DNA of 64,000 bases. Origin: Leadbetterella sp964563435. GTDB lineage: Bacteria; Bacteroidota; Bacteroidia; Cytophagales; Spirosomataceae. Of this stretch, positions 1 through 8,062 are shown one piece after another. Numbering within the stretch: the first letter of the stretch is position 1; each line of letters opens with the position of its first letter. The stretch is taken from assembly GCA_964563435.1 (NCBI GenBank), contig CAZLXI010000022.1, forward strand, positions 12,879 through 76,878, given 5' to 3'. The notes below the pieces were generated by a model that saw nothing but the letters and a program-made list of their open reading frames with translations, was not told the origin of the DNA and did no database searches. The translations under genes and the position numbers were made by a program.

Positions 1-1968
1 CACCCCGATATCCACAAAACACCCGAAGGCCGTGATATTGGTGACCACCCCGGGAAGCACCATGCCCTTCCTCAGATCACCAATGGAGTTGACATCGGCA
101 AATTCCACGCTTTCATACTGTTCCCTGGGATCTCTCCCGGGCTTCCGGATCTCCTGCAAAATATCCTGCAGGGTAGGCAGGCCTACCTCCCCGGAAACGT
201 AACGCTTCACTTCCACCTGCTTCTGCAGCTCGCCGGAGGCCAGGAAGCTCTTCAGGTCGGTTCTGAGATCTCCCGCCATCTTCTCTACCAGGTAATACGA
301 TTCGGGGTGAACAGCCGAGTTATCCAGGGGATTTTCCGCCCCGTGTATCCGGAGGAAGCCGGCTGCCTGCTCAAACACCTTTTCTCCTAAACGTGGCACC
401 TTTTTCAATTCTTTCCGGCTTCTGAACTTGCCGTTGGCGGCCCGATAGTCTACAATATTCTGAGCAATGGCAGGCCCGATGCCCGACACATAGCTGAGCA
501 AATGCTTGCTGGCGGTGTTCAACTCCACACCTACCAGGTTTACACAAGACTCCACCACGGTGTCCAGTGACTCTTTCAGCTCTTTCTGGTTGACGTCGTG
601 CTGGTATTGCCCCACGCCTATCGACTTGGGATCTATCTTCACCAGTTCGGCCAGCGGATCCATCAGCCTGCGGGCGATAGACACCGCCCCACGTACGGTA
701 ATGTCTTTGTGCGGAAACTCCTCCCGTGCCACTTCTGAGGCCGAATAAACCGAGGCCCCCTGCTCGGAAACCATCACTACTTTTATCGTCTTAAACTCCG
801 GTTTCCGGCGGATAAGCTCCTTCACAAACTGTTCTGTTTCCCGTCCGGCCGTTCCGTTACCAATGGCAGCTACTTCCGTTTTGTACTTACTCCAAAGGTA
901 GAGCAGCTTGGCTTCCGCTTCCTGGCCTCTTCCCTGCGGGTAGATCACGTCATCTTCCTTCAGGTTTCCCTGCTCATCCAGCACCACCACCTTACAGCCC
1001 GTCCGGAAGCCGGGGTCAATGCCCATCAGCCGCTTTTGTCCCATAGGCGGGGAAAGCAAAAGCTGGCGAAGATTCGTGGTAAATATGGTGATGGCGGCTT
1101 TGTCGGCCTTTTCCTTGAGGGCATTATCGTACTCCTTCTCCAGACCGGGAAGCATCAGCCGTTTCAGCGAATCTTCCATAGCCCACTCCACCTGCTCCTT
1201 AGATTCAGGCATGCCCCTCAGCAACCCCCTTCCCAGCCTGTCCAACGCCTCTTCCGTATCTACACTTATGCCTACTTTCAGGAAACCTTCATCTTCGCCC
1301 CGCCGGATGGCCAGGTAACGGTGCGAGGGAATATCTTTCGCCGTCTCCGCATAATCAAAATAATCCTTGAACTTTTGTCCTTCCGCCTCCTTGCCTTTCC
1401 GTAAGCGGGCCTCCAGTACACCACTTTTCTCAAAGAGGTTCCTGACCTTCTTCCGGCAATCGGCGTCTTCAGCGATCCATTCCGCCATAATATCACGGGC
1501 ACCGGCCAGCGCTTCCTCAACCGTAGTGATCTTTTCGTTCAGATACCGTGCTGCCAAAGGCTCAACGAAACGTTCTTTCTGCTCAAAAAGAAGTTTAGCC
1601 AGGGGTTCCAGTCCGGCCTCTACCGCTACCGAAGCGCGGGTTTTCTTTTTGGGGCGGTAAGGCAGGTAAATCTCCTCCAGCTCCTGTACAAACAGGGCGT
1701 CTTCCAGCTTTTTCCGCAGCTCAGGCGTCAGTTTCCCCTGGCTGTCAATCGACTCCAGGATAACCGCCCGTCTTTTGTCTGCCTCCTTCAGCTTTTCATG
1801 AAGTTTACGGATCTCCAGAATAGCCACTTCGTCCAGACTGCCGGTGACTTCTTTCCGGTATCGGGCAATAAACGGCACCGTAGCGCCGGAGTCCAGCAGC
1901 TCTATGGTTTTTGATACCTGTGAAGGAGAAATTTTTAATGTTTCAGAAATATAATTTAAGGATCTCAT
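1..1968 (-). CDS. tex: Tex family RNA-binding transcriptional accessory protein (3' end outside window)
   Basis: The minus-strand frame is open from an ATG at 1968 to the window edge, 656 codons without a stop. The N-terminus (MRSLNYISETLKISPSQVSK) is the Tex-type helical domain. The YqgF/RNase H-like fold begins near residue 316 with GIDPGFRTGCKVV. A helix-hairpin-helix segment, GIGPAIAQNIVDYRAANGKF, lies near residue 490. The last visible residues (ITAFGCFVDIGV) are the first strands of an S1 RNA-binding domain. Tex proteins usually run 700-780 residues, so roughly 80-120 are missing. Tex is a cytoplasmic nucleic-acid-binding protein linked to transcription and expression of some toxins. 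The family call is very firm; the exact role here is not shown by the sequence. Confidence 0.95.
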   Translation of the reverse strand, partial: MRSLNYISETLKISPSQVSKTIELLDSGATVPFIARYRKEVTGSLDEVAILEIRKLHEKLKEADKRRAVILESIDSQGKLTPELRKKLEDALFVQELEEIYLPYRPKKKTRASVAVEAGLEPLAKLLFEQKERFVEPLAARYLNEKITTVEEALAGARDIMAEWIAEDADCRKKVRNLFEKSGVLEARLRKGKEAEGQKFKDYFDYAETAKDIPSHRYLAIRRGEDEGFLKVGISVDTEEALDRLGRGLLRGMPESKEQVEWAMEDSLKRLMLPGLEKEYDNALKEKADKAAITIFTTNLRQLLLSPPMGQKRLMGIDPGFRTGCKVVVLDEQGNLKEDDVIYPQGRGQEAEAKLLYLWSKYKTEVAAIGNGTAGRETEQFVKELIRRKPEFKTIKVVMVSEQGASVYSASEVAREEFPHKDITVRGAVSIARRLMDPLAELVKIDPKSIGVGQYQHDVNQKELKESLDTVVESCVNLVGVELNTASKHLLSYVSGIGPAIAQNIVDYRAANGKFRSRKELKKVPRLGEKVFEQAAGFLRIHGAENPLDNSAVHPESYYLVEKMAGDLRTDLKSFLASGELQKQVEVKRYVSGEVGLPTLQDILQEIRKPGRDPREQYESVEFADVNSIGDLRKGMVLPGVVTNITAFGCFVDIGV

Positions 1969-2027
1969 TCCAACCTTTTACGTATAAATAATGTCATATA
2001 AAGAGAGGGAAGTCATGCAAGACTGTC

Positions 2028-2126
2028 CTTCGACGGGGACACCCGGTCAGGCTCAGGATGACATTACCTGCCCTGTGAGCAAGCAATGTTTCTGCGGAGG
2101 AGCCTGATCAGGTGTACGCGTCGAAG
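2028..2126. repeat. imperfect 27-bp inverted repeat between tex and the lipoprotein gene
   Basis: The left arm 2028-2054 and right arm 2100-2126 pair with about five mismatches over 27 bp, with a 45-nt loop. The arms share CTTCGACG, ACACC and TCAGGCTC. The left arm and flank contain GTCAGGCTCAGGATGAC, a wording common in interspersed bacterial intergenic repeats. It sits between divergently transcribed genes, so it is not an obvious terminator. Confidence 0.7.
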
Positions 2127-2145
2127 CCCAAACACAAAAGTAATT

Positions 2146-2644
2146 ATGAAAAAACTATTCATTGCCTTTTCCGCCATAATTATGATGGCATTTTCCTGCG
2201 GAGAAAATACTTCCGTCCCCCCCTTTCAATGGTAACATTGCCCGCGTCAAATCAGGACAGTCTTTTGGGATGTGCGTAGGCAAATGTTACAATGAGCTGA
2301 TCGTGGAAAATAACTCCGTAGTCCTGAAGCAGATAGAACGAAAGGACCGGGGTGGAGACCCGGAAACAACCGAATACCGCGACGATACCCGTTGGAATCA
2401 GATCAAAGCTGATCTGAACAACTTCTCCAAAAAGAAATTTTTTAAACTAAAAGACGTTTACGGATGCCCGGATTGTGCCGACGGCGGTGCAGAGTGGCTG
2501 GAAGTTCAGTTTAGCGACGGGACCGTTAAAAACGTAAAGTTCAACTATGGCTCCTCCGTAGAGGGTTTTGAAGAAATCATTTCCTCGCTTCGCAGCCACC
2601 GGCTATCTTTGATGGAAAAAATACAGATAAATGCTTACTTATGA
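2146..2644 (+). pseudogene. small lipoprotein gene with reading frame broken at a C7 tract
   Basis: An ATG at 2146 opens a lipoprotein signal peptide (MKKLFIAFSAIIMMAFSCGE, lipobox cysteine at residue 18). This frame stops at 2233-2235, just after seven consecutive C at 2217-2223. Removing one C joins it to the long frame that continues through PFNGNIARVKSGQSFG to the stop at 2644. That downstream frame alone has an ATG at 2270 (124 codons) but would lack any export signal. It contains two Cys pairs (MCVGKC and GCPDCADGG). The last 14 bp overlap the next gene. Either a sequencing error, a real inactivating indel or slippage-based switching explains it. I do not recognise the function. Confidence 0.75.
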
Positions 2645-4007
2645 CTTCCTTGTGATAGGAGGAGGTGCAGCCGGATTTTTTGCTGCGATCAATGTAAAAA
2701 ACAAAGTACCCGGTCTGAAGATAGCGATCCTGGAAAAGCACGGCAGGGTGCTTCAGAAAGTGAAAGTCTCCGGGGGGGGAAGATGTAACGTCACCAATAC
2801 CGTTTCCGATCCTGCTGAACTCGCGCGGAATTATCCCCGCGGTGAAAATTTCCTGAGAAATGCTTTTACAAAATTCAGCTCGGACGGCACCAGGCGTTGG
2901 TTCGAAAAAAGAGGAATAGTCCTTAAAGCCGAAAACGACGGAAGGGTATTTCCTGTTTCAGACTCATCACAAACTATCATTGACTGCTTCATGAAAGAAG
3001 CAAGGGGGGTAGACCTTTTCCTTCACAGCCGGGTGGAAAAGATCACACGGACGGAAGCCGGGTGGGAAGTGCTGACCGCCGGAGGAAAAGCCTATGCGGC
3101 CCGTCGCCTGATGATCGCCACGGGGAGCGACAGCAATGTATGGGCCTCACTGGAGCAGTTGGGGCTGAGCATTTCCGAAGCCGTACCTTCTCTTTTTACA
3201 TTTAATATCCGGGATGAGCAGTTGACCGCCCTGCAGGGGATCAGCTTTAGCGAGGCGGAAGTATCAGTGAGAAAAGCTCCGGCCGGACCGCCGGCGCCGG
3301 GACGACCCTTATCAGAGCGACGGCTGGCGGAGACTCAGTCTTTGCCACAATCGCCAGCGGGGCAGTACCCGCCGGGGAGACCGTTGACAGAGCTGCAGTC
3401 GTTGCCATCATCGGGACAGCCCATGCTGAAACAACGCGGCCCCCTGTTGATTACCCATTGGGGATTGTCGGGTCCGGCGGTCCTGAAGCTGTCGGCATGG
3501 GGTGCTTACGCCCTCAAAGAGGCAGGCTATACTTTTGAAATAGCCGTAAACTGGCTTTCGCAGGTTAACAAAAATGAGTTGGAGAAGGAGATAAAGCGAA
3601 ATTTTAGCGAAAATCCAAAAAAAAATATAAGAATGTTACCCGTTTCGGGACTTTCCCAAAGATTCTGGAATTATATTTGTATTAAATCAGGTATATCCGA
3701 ATTTCAGAAAGGAGCCGAAAGTGGGAGAAAACAGATCGCGGCCCTCCTGGAAAATCTTACAGCCGCTAAATTCAGCGTAACCGGAAAAAGCACTTTTAAA
3801 GAGGAATTTGTCACCGCCGGCGGAGTGAGTCTGACCGAAGTGGATTATGACAGTTTTATGACGTACAAATACCCCGATCTGTATTTGGGGGGAGAAGTAC
3901 TGGATATCGACGCCGTGACCGGAGGGTTCAATTTTCAGGCGGCCTGGACGGCCGGATGGTTGATTTCGGAGCATATTTTCCAGGGATGCGGTAGAAAAAG
4001 CGTTTAA
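2631..4007 (+). CDS. BaiN/RdsA-family (HI0933-like) NAD(P)/FAD-dependent oxidoreductase
   Basis: The 458-residue protein starts with an FAD-binding Rossmann motif, VIGGGAAGFFAAI, at residues 8-20. It carries the family hallmarks KVSGGGRCNVTN near residue 45, RVFPVSDSS near 105, QRGPLLITHWGLSGPAVL near 270, and a C-terminal TAGGVSLTEV...GGEVLDIDAVTGGFNFQAAWTAG block. These are flavoproteins of poorly defined physiological reaction. An extra stretch of about 50 residues (about 218-266), rich in Pro, Gly, Ser and Arg, is inserted just before the QRGPLL motif and contains a repeated PGRPL word. The gene overlaps the preceding broken lipoprotein frame by 14 bp, so the two may be cotranscribed. Confidence 0.9.
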   Translation: MLTYDFLVIGGGAAGFFAAINVKNKVPGLKIAILEKHGRVLQKVKVSGGGRCNVTNTVSDPAELARNYPRGENFLRNAFTKFSSDGTRRWFEKRGIVLKAENDGRVFPVSDSSQTIIDCFMKEARGVDLFLHSRVEKITRTEAGWEVLTAGGKAYAARRLMIATGSDSNVWASLEQLGLSISEAVPSLFTFNIRDEQLTALQGISFSEAEVSVRKAPAGPPAPGRPLSERRLAETQSLPQSPAGQYPPGRPLTELQSLPSSGQPMLKQRGPLLITHWGLSGPAVLKLSAWGAYALKEAGYTFEIAVNWLSQVNKNELEKEIKRNFSENPKKNIRMLPVSGLSQRFWNYICIKSGISEFQKGAESGRKQIAALLENLTAAKFSVTGKSTFKEEFVTAGGVSLTEVDYDSFMTYKYPDLYLGGEVLDIDAVTGGFNFQAAWTAGWLISEHIFQGCGRKSV

Positions 4008-4032
4008 AGTTGCTAATCTTTAGTGAAAAATC

Positions 4033-4040
4033 TAATTTTG
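4033..4040 (+). promoter_or_regulatory. -7 promoter element (TAATTTTG) of the recombinase gene
   Basis: TAATTTTG matches the Bacteroidota -7 consensus TAnnTTTG exactly and lies 30 bp before the GTG start at 4070. A TTG triplet about 20 bp further upstream could serve as the -33 element. Confidence 0.55.
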
Positions 4041-4069
4041 AACCAAGACTTATAACCATATAGAAAACT

Positions 4070-4909
4070 GTGACTCATTTAATTGAACGATTTACCGAAC
4101 TATTAAAAAAAGGTAAGTATAACTCTGCAACCATCGCCGCCTACCGTAACGCCATTTTTGTTTTTTACAACAATTTCCGGGATTACCCCCAAAACAGGTT
4201 TACGGAAGAACTGATCTCCGAGTACATTCTGGGCTTAAGTAAAAGAACCTCCCCCCAGGTAGCTGCGCAAACGGGAAAAGCCATCATCCTCTTCTTTGAC
4301 AAAATCTATAACCGAAAGCTTAACATTAAAGCTACCGGAAAGCTCAAAGATGAACAATCGGTGGAAATATTATCCAGAAGTGAGCTTCAAACCCTCTTTT
4401 CAGGCATCAAAAACCTGAAGCATAAGCTTCTTCTGATTATTATTTACAATAACGGTCTGAAAGTGAACGAGGCCATCAATCTTAAGGTAGAAGATATTGA
4501 CACGGAAAATCATACCATCCGGATAGATTCGGATCAACCTAAGAAAGCCCGGCTTCTCCGACTTAGCCCGGAATTGAACCCGCTCATTGAAGAATACAGG
4601 AGCAAGTATAAGCCCGGCGATGTATTTTTCCCGGGGTCAGGCGGGGTTGGCCATTATTCGGCAAGAAACATCCAGTTGGTTTTCCAGAAAGCACTGAAAG
4701 AGTCGAAAATAGCCAAAACAGCGAAGCTGACCACCCTGAGGCATAGTTTTGCCGTTCATTCACTGGAAAGCGGGATAGCCATCACCCACCTGCAGAAGAT
4801 ACTGGGGCATAGCAATATACAGACCACGTCGTTTTATGCCCCTTTTGCGAAAACCGAGCTGAATAACATTCGCTCTCCATATGAAGATCTGATCAGCTCA
4901 GCTGAATAA
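4070..4909 (+). CDS. tyrosine recombinase-like protein (XerC/XerD family) with altered catalytic residues
   Basis: The 279-residue protein has the two-domain layout of Xer-type recombinases: an N-terminal SAM-like core-binding domain (residues 1-95) and a C-terminal catalytic domain. The GTG at 4070 is the best start, with a -7 element 30 bp upstream. In the catalytic domain the box I arginine is replaced by lysine (GLKVNEA where GLRxSE is usual). The HxxR of box II reads TTLR, so the histidine is threonine. The second arginine, the later LGHSN histidine and the tyrosine of TTSFYAPF are present. It may be a slow or non-catalytic DNA-binding relative, or may act with XerC/XerD partners elsewhere. 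Neighbours are ordinary chromosomal genes and no att site is visible. The stop overlaps the convergent gene by 12 bp. Confidence 0.85.
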   Translation: MTHLIERFTELLKKGKYNSATIAAYRNAIFVFYNNFRDYPQNRFTEELISEYILGLSKRTSPQVAAQTGKAIILFFDKIYNRKLNIKATGKLKDEQSVEILSRSELQTLFSGIKNLKHKLLLIIIYNNGLKVNEAINLKVEDIDTENHTIRIDSDQPKKARLLRLSPELNPLIEEYRSKYKPGDVFFPGSGGVGHYSARNIQLVFQKALKESKIAKTAKLTTLRHSFAVHSLESGIAITHLQKILGHSNIQTTSFYAPFAKTELNNIRSPYEDLISSAE

Positions 4910-5794
4910 GTCCGGCTGACCACTATTCGGCCTGACCGGAATATGCAGGTCCGTTCCCAGCTCCCTGTTCAGATTTTGGATGAAATAAGCCGCCAGCAGT
5001 GGAGATTCCAGCTCCACATTCTGATGGATAAAGAAGTACAGCTTCTGAAGTCCTGCCTCCTGCCACTTTTTCAACGTACCGATCCATTCGTCAAGACGAC
5101 TGTAATCGGAAGGATGATTGGCACCTACATAGCGTACAAAAGCCACGGGCGTGGTCAGTCGCATGTGCATCAGATCGCGCCGGCCCGCCGTATCGACGAG
5201 CACATTGGAAACCCCGGTTTCTTCCAGGAGGCCGTACAGGTTTTTGCTGACGTCCGGGTTAGAGAACCATTCTTCATTCCTGACTTCCAGGGCCAGCGGA
5301 TAGCCCTTCGGGAAGCTGTGAAGAAAGCTCTCCAGCCGCTTAAAGTCTTTGGGCTTATAATTATCATGCATTTGCAGAAAAGCCATTCCCAGCTTTTCCT
5401 CAAAAAGTACGGTAGAGTCCACAAAGTCCCTCACTTTCTCCTCCGTATTCAGCAGTCGGCCGAAGTGGCTGATGGTTTGGGGCAGCTTGGGAAAGAACTT
5501 AAAGCCCGGAGGCGTCTTTTCCTTCCAGGTTAACACCTGCTGCGGTGTGGGTGAATTGTAAAATGTGGCGTTCAGTTCAATAGAATTGAACTGGCCGGAG
5601 TAATAGACCAGCTCATCTTTTACGCCTTTAGGATAGAATCCCTTCAGATCCGTCTTGTTCCATTTGGCACAGCCTACATATACTTCCAGGGGCTGGTCTG
5701 TTTTATAATGACTGAGCAGATCCAGGGTGATCTCCGCAGTCTCCGGAATGCGGAAGTCAACTATTGAGGGGTCAGATACCTGGCCGAATTTCAT
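4898..5794 (-). CDS. DUF72 domain-containing protein (YecE family)
   Basis: The protein of 298 residues begins MKFGQVSDPSIVDFRIPETA and continues with the TIM-barrel family signature VYVGCAKWNKTDLKGFYPKG, followed by YYSGQFNSIELNATFYNSP, which is the hallmark of DUF72. FKFFPKLPQTISH and PLALEVRNEEWF are the next conserved strands. DUF72/YecE proteins are widespread, cytoplasmic and of unproven function. The gene is convergent with and overlaps the recombinase gene by 12 bp, and is followed upstream by the pirin gene on the same strand with a 43-bp gap, so those two may be one transcript. Confidence 0.9.
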   Translation of the reverse strand: MKFGQVSDPSIVDFRIPETAEITLDLLSHYKTDQPLEVYVGCAKWNKTDLKGFYPKGVKDELVYYSGQFNSIELNATFYNSPTPQQVLTWKEKTPPGFKFFPKLPQTISHFGRLLNTEEKVRDFVDSTVLFEEKLGMAFLQMHDNYKPKDFKRLESFLHSFPKGYPLALEVRNEEWFSNPDVSKNLYGLLEETGVSNVLVDTAGRRDLMHMRLTTPVAFVRYVGANHPSDYSRLDEWIGTLKKWQEAGLQKLYFFIHQNVELESPLLAAYFIQNLNRELGTDLHIPVRPNSGQPDLFS

Positions 5795-5837
5795 AGGTAT
5801 GTATTAGTTTTAAGTTTGCGTTAACAGAACCCCTACC

Positions 5838-6728
5838 CTATTTCAGTTTAAACGGGGGCTCCGGCGGCAGCGGAACTGATTCTGTTTCACCAGGCACTTC
5901 CGGAAAACGTCCGTTGCGCCAGTCGTCTTTTGCCTTCTCTATTTTTTCTTTCGAAGAACTTACAAAGTTCCAGTATATGTAACGTTCTTCCGGAAAGGCT
6001 TCTCCTCCGAAAATATAAACGGTGGTATGATCTGCGGTTTCAAACTGGCATAAAGTTGCGTCATTGGCAATAAGAATATGCTTAGGCGTGTACACATGGT
6101 CACCACTGCGAACCTCTCCTTCCAGGATATACAGAGCACTTTCCCCGAACAGTTCGCTTCCTATGTTAACGGAAGCGGCTTTTTCTGTCCGGATCTCGAT
6201 GAAATAAAGCGGACTGTACACCGGCACGGGCGATTTACGGCCCAAGGCCTCCCCCGCTATCAGTTTAAAACTTACACCGTCTTGTTCCCAGGCAGGAAGA
6301 TCGCCGGCCTCAATATGATAAAAAGAGGGATCGCTCTCCTCCAGGGCCCTTGGCAAAGCCACCCAGATCTGCAACCCGTGCAGTACTTTATCGGTTACGC
6401 GGAGATAATCAGGTGTCCTTTCCGAATGGACCACGCCTTTTCCGGCGGTCATCCAGTTTACGGCGCCCGGCCGGATCTCCAGTTCGGTGCCGAGGCTGTC
6501 ACGGTGCATCATGGCCCCCTCGAAAAGATAAGTCAAAGTGGAAAGGCCGATATGGGGATGCGGCGGCACATCGAGGTTCTGATAGTCCTTCATGTGGGCA
6601 GGCCCCATGTGGTCTATAAACGCAAATGGCCCTACCGTTCGTTTCTGTTTAAACGGCAGCAGCCGGCCTACTTTGAAGTTGCCGATATCTGCGGCGCGCT
6701 CCTCGATGATCATATTGACGTTTGACAT
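5838..6728 (-). CDS. pirin family protein (bicupin)
   Basis: The protein (296 residues) has the pirin N-terminal cupin with VGPFAFIDHMGPAHM and the metal-binding histidine cluster PPHPHIGLSTLTYLFEG...MHRDSLG, then VNWMTAGKGVVHSERTP. The C-terminal cupin follows (ESALYILEGEVRSGD). Bacterial pirins bind iron or other metals, and some have quercetinase activity; which applies here cannot be told. A -7 element TAGCTTTG is readable on the minus strand at 6752-6759, 24 bp before the ATG. Confidence 0.93.
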   Translation of the reverse strand: MSNVNMIIEERAADIGNFKVGRLLPFKQKRTVGPFAFIDHMGPAHMKDYQNLDVPPHPHIGLSTLTYLFEGAMMHRDSLGTELEIRPGAVNWMTAGKGVVHSERTPDYLRVTDKVLHGLQIWVALPRALEESDPSFYHIEAGDLPAWEQDGVSFKLIAGEALGRKSPVPVYSPLYFIEIRTEKAASVNIGSELFGESALYILEGEVRSGDHVYTPKHILIANDATLCQFETADHTTVYIFGGEAFPEERYIYWNFVSSSKEKIEKAKDDWRNGRFPEVPGETESVPLPPEPPFKLK

Positions 6729-6751
6729 CCCGGTATATATTTATTGGATGT

Positions 6752-6759
6752 CAAAGCTA
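6752..6759 (-). promoter_or_regulatory. -7 promoter element (TAGCTTTG) of the pirin gene
   Basis: An exact TAnnTTTG match on the minus strand, 24 bp upstream of the pirin ATG at 6728. Confidence 0.5.
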
Positions 6760-6798
6760 AGGAAAATTATGGTATCATCCGGCATTTACCTATGCCCA

Positions 6799-7458
6799 TT
6801 AAAATTTATACGTGTAATTTACCCCTACTACCGGGCTGTAAGTATTGGCCCTGGTGAGGTCAACATCTTTGAAAACACTCAGATCCAGAATATTCCTTTT
6901 GTTGAAGCGAAGATCTGCCCCCAGTTTCGGCCTTATCTGGTCCAACCTGTTTCCAACCTGGTAAAACAGGTCTGCTGATACATAAGGCCTGAATTTTCCT
7001 TTCCCTGCGTACGCCGCTTCTAACTTGTTTCTCAGGTAGCTGTTGTCAAACTCCGCTTCACCTAGATCATTGTCTTTAAATTGATGCTGGTATCGGAGTC
7101 TGTACTCCAGTTTTATAGTCCCCAACTTTTTCCCATAAGACAAATCCGCGTAATAACGATGCCGCTCTTTGAATGCCTTTTCGGTATTTTTCCTTCTGTA
7201 AACATATCTGTAAAAGGCCGATGCTTCCAATCCCTTGATAATTTTGTACGAAACTCCTGCTTCTCCCAGATAGGTTTGCAGAAAACTGATATTACCATTA
7301 AAACGGGTTTGCAGCTGAACTTCAGCCTTCCACTTATTCGAAATATCTTTCTTTACGCTGATCCCCGTGCGTAAACCCAATCCATCCTGAGCCAACCCGA
7401 AGATAGGAATAAACAATAATATGCTAAGAAAAATCTTTTTCACTATCAGGCTATTCAT
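6799..7458 (-). CDS. DUF2490 domain-containing outer-membrane beta-barrel protein
   Basis: The protein has 219 residues with a Sec signal peptide (IFLSILLFIPIFGLAQ). The rest is made of alternating amphipathic strands ending in aromatic residues (LEASAFYRYVYRRK, KLEYRLRYQHQF, YSPVVGVNYTYKF), and the final residue is Phe as in many outer-membrane barrels. This matches DUF2490. It is the last gene of a three-gene overlapping cluster with a VTC-domain gene and a DUF4956 gene, and its start overlaps the DUF4956 gene by 8 bp. It probably forms an envelope part of that module; the function is unknown. Confidence 0.85.
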   Translation of the reverse strand: MNSLIVKKIFLSILLFIPIFGLAQDGLGLRTGISVKKDISNKWKAEVQLQTRFNGNISFLQTYLGEAGVSYKIIKGLEASAFYRYVYRRKNTEKAFKERHRYYADLSYGKKLGTIKLEYRLRYQHQFKDNDLGEAEFDNSYLRNKLEAAYAGKGKFRPYVSADLFYQVGNRLDQIRPKLGADLRFNKRNILDLSVFKDVDLTRANTYSPVVGVNYTYKF

Positions 7459-8062
7459 GGTAAAAGATGGTCATGGAAGCACTATCTTTCAGAAAGTCAA
7501 ATTCCTGAATTTCCACCCGGTGAACATTAAGCCCCGTTCTGCTTTTAAGGTCGGAGATGAGTTCATCCCTCTTTTCCGGCACTATCAGTTCTATTTTATC
7601 GTAAATCATCGTTTTGGTATGTTCTTTCCGAGCCAGGAAATCGCTTTCCAGGAGTGCCGTAAAGAATATCAGAATAGCAGACATAATGCACAGGTCGTCC
7701 CAGCTACCCTTTGAAATGGCCGTAATCAAACCCAACGCTATCACCAGGAAAAGATAAGTCATATCTTTTGCAGAAATGTTTTCAGTGCGGTACCTGAGCA
7801 TGGAAAATACGGCAAACAAGCCAAAAGCAGCTCCCATGCTCATCTCTACTTTATTCAAAAGATAGGTGATCAGGAAAATGATAATGTTAAACCCGAAATA
7901 TGTCAGGAATAAGTCAGTTCGTTTATAATTTCTGTAATACACAAACCTGATCAGGATCAGCACAGAAACTATGTTTACCAACAATCTGGAAAAAAACTTG
8001 AAAGAAACTTTGTCAAACCACTGAAAGCTGTCTGCCGCAATTACGATTTGCAGAATACTCAT
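7451..8062 (-). CDS. DUF4956 domain-containing inner-membrane protein
   Basis: The protein has 203 residues. About four membrane spans lie in the first 130 residues (LLVNIVSVLILIRFVYY, FGFNIIIFLITYLL, AAFGLFAVFSMLRYRTE, TYLFLVIALGLITAI and a further short one), followed by a soluble C-terminal alpha/beta segment of about 65 residues. FGLFAVFSMLRYRTENI is the characteristic DUF4956 motif. It overlaps the upstream VTC-domain gene by 50 bp and the downstream DUF2490 gene by 8 bp, so the three are almost certainly one translationally linked unit. VTC and DUF4956 genes are often neighbours in bacteria, which suggests a polyphosphate-related or polymer-export function, but this is inference. Confidence 0.9.
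   Translation of the reverse strand: MSILQIVIAADSFQWFDKVSFKFFSRLLVNIVSVLILIRFVYYRNYKRTDLFLTYFGFNIIIFLITYLLNKVEMSMGAAFGLFAVFSMLRYRTENISAKDMTYLFLVIALGLITAISKGSWDDLCIMSAILIFFTALLESDFLARKEHTKTMIYDKIELIVPEKRDELISDLKSRTGLNVHRVEIQEFDFLKDSASMTIFYHE

Noticed and set aside
4070..4909. Integrase of a genomic island
   Set aside because: Neighbours on both sides are ordinary chromosomal genes, no att duplication or tRNA gene is visible, and catalytic residues are altered.
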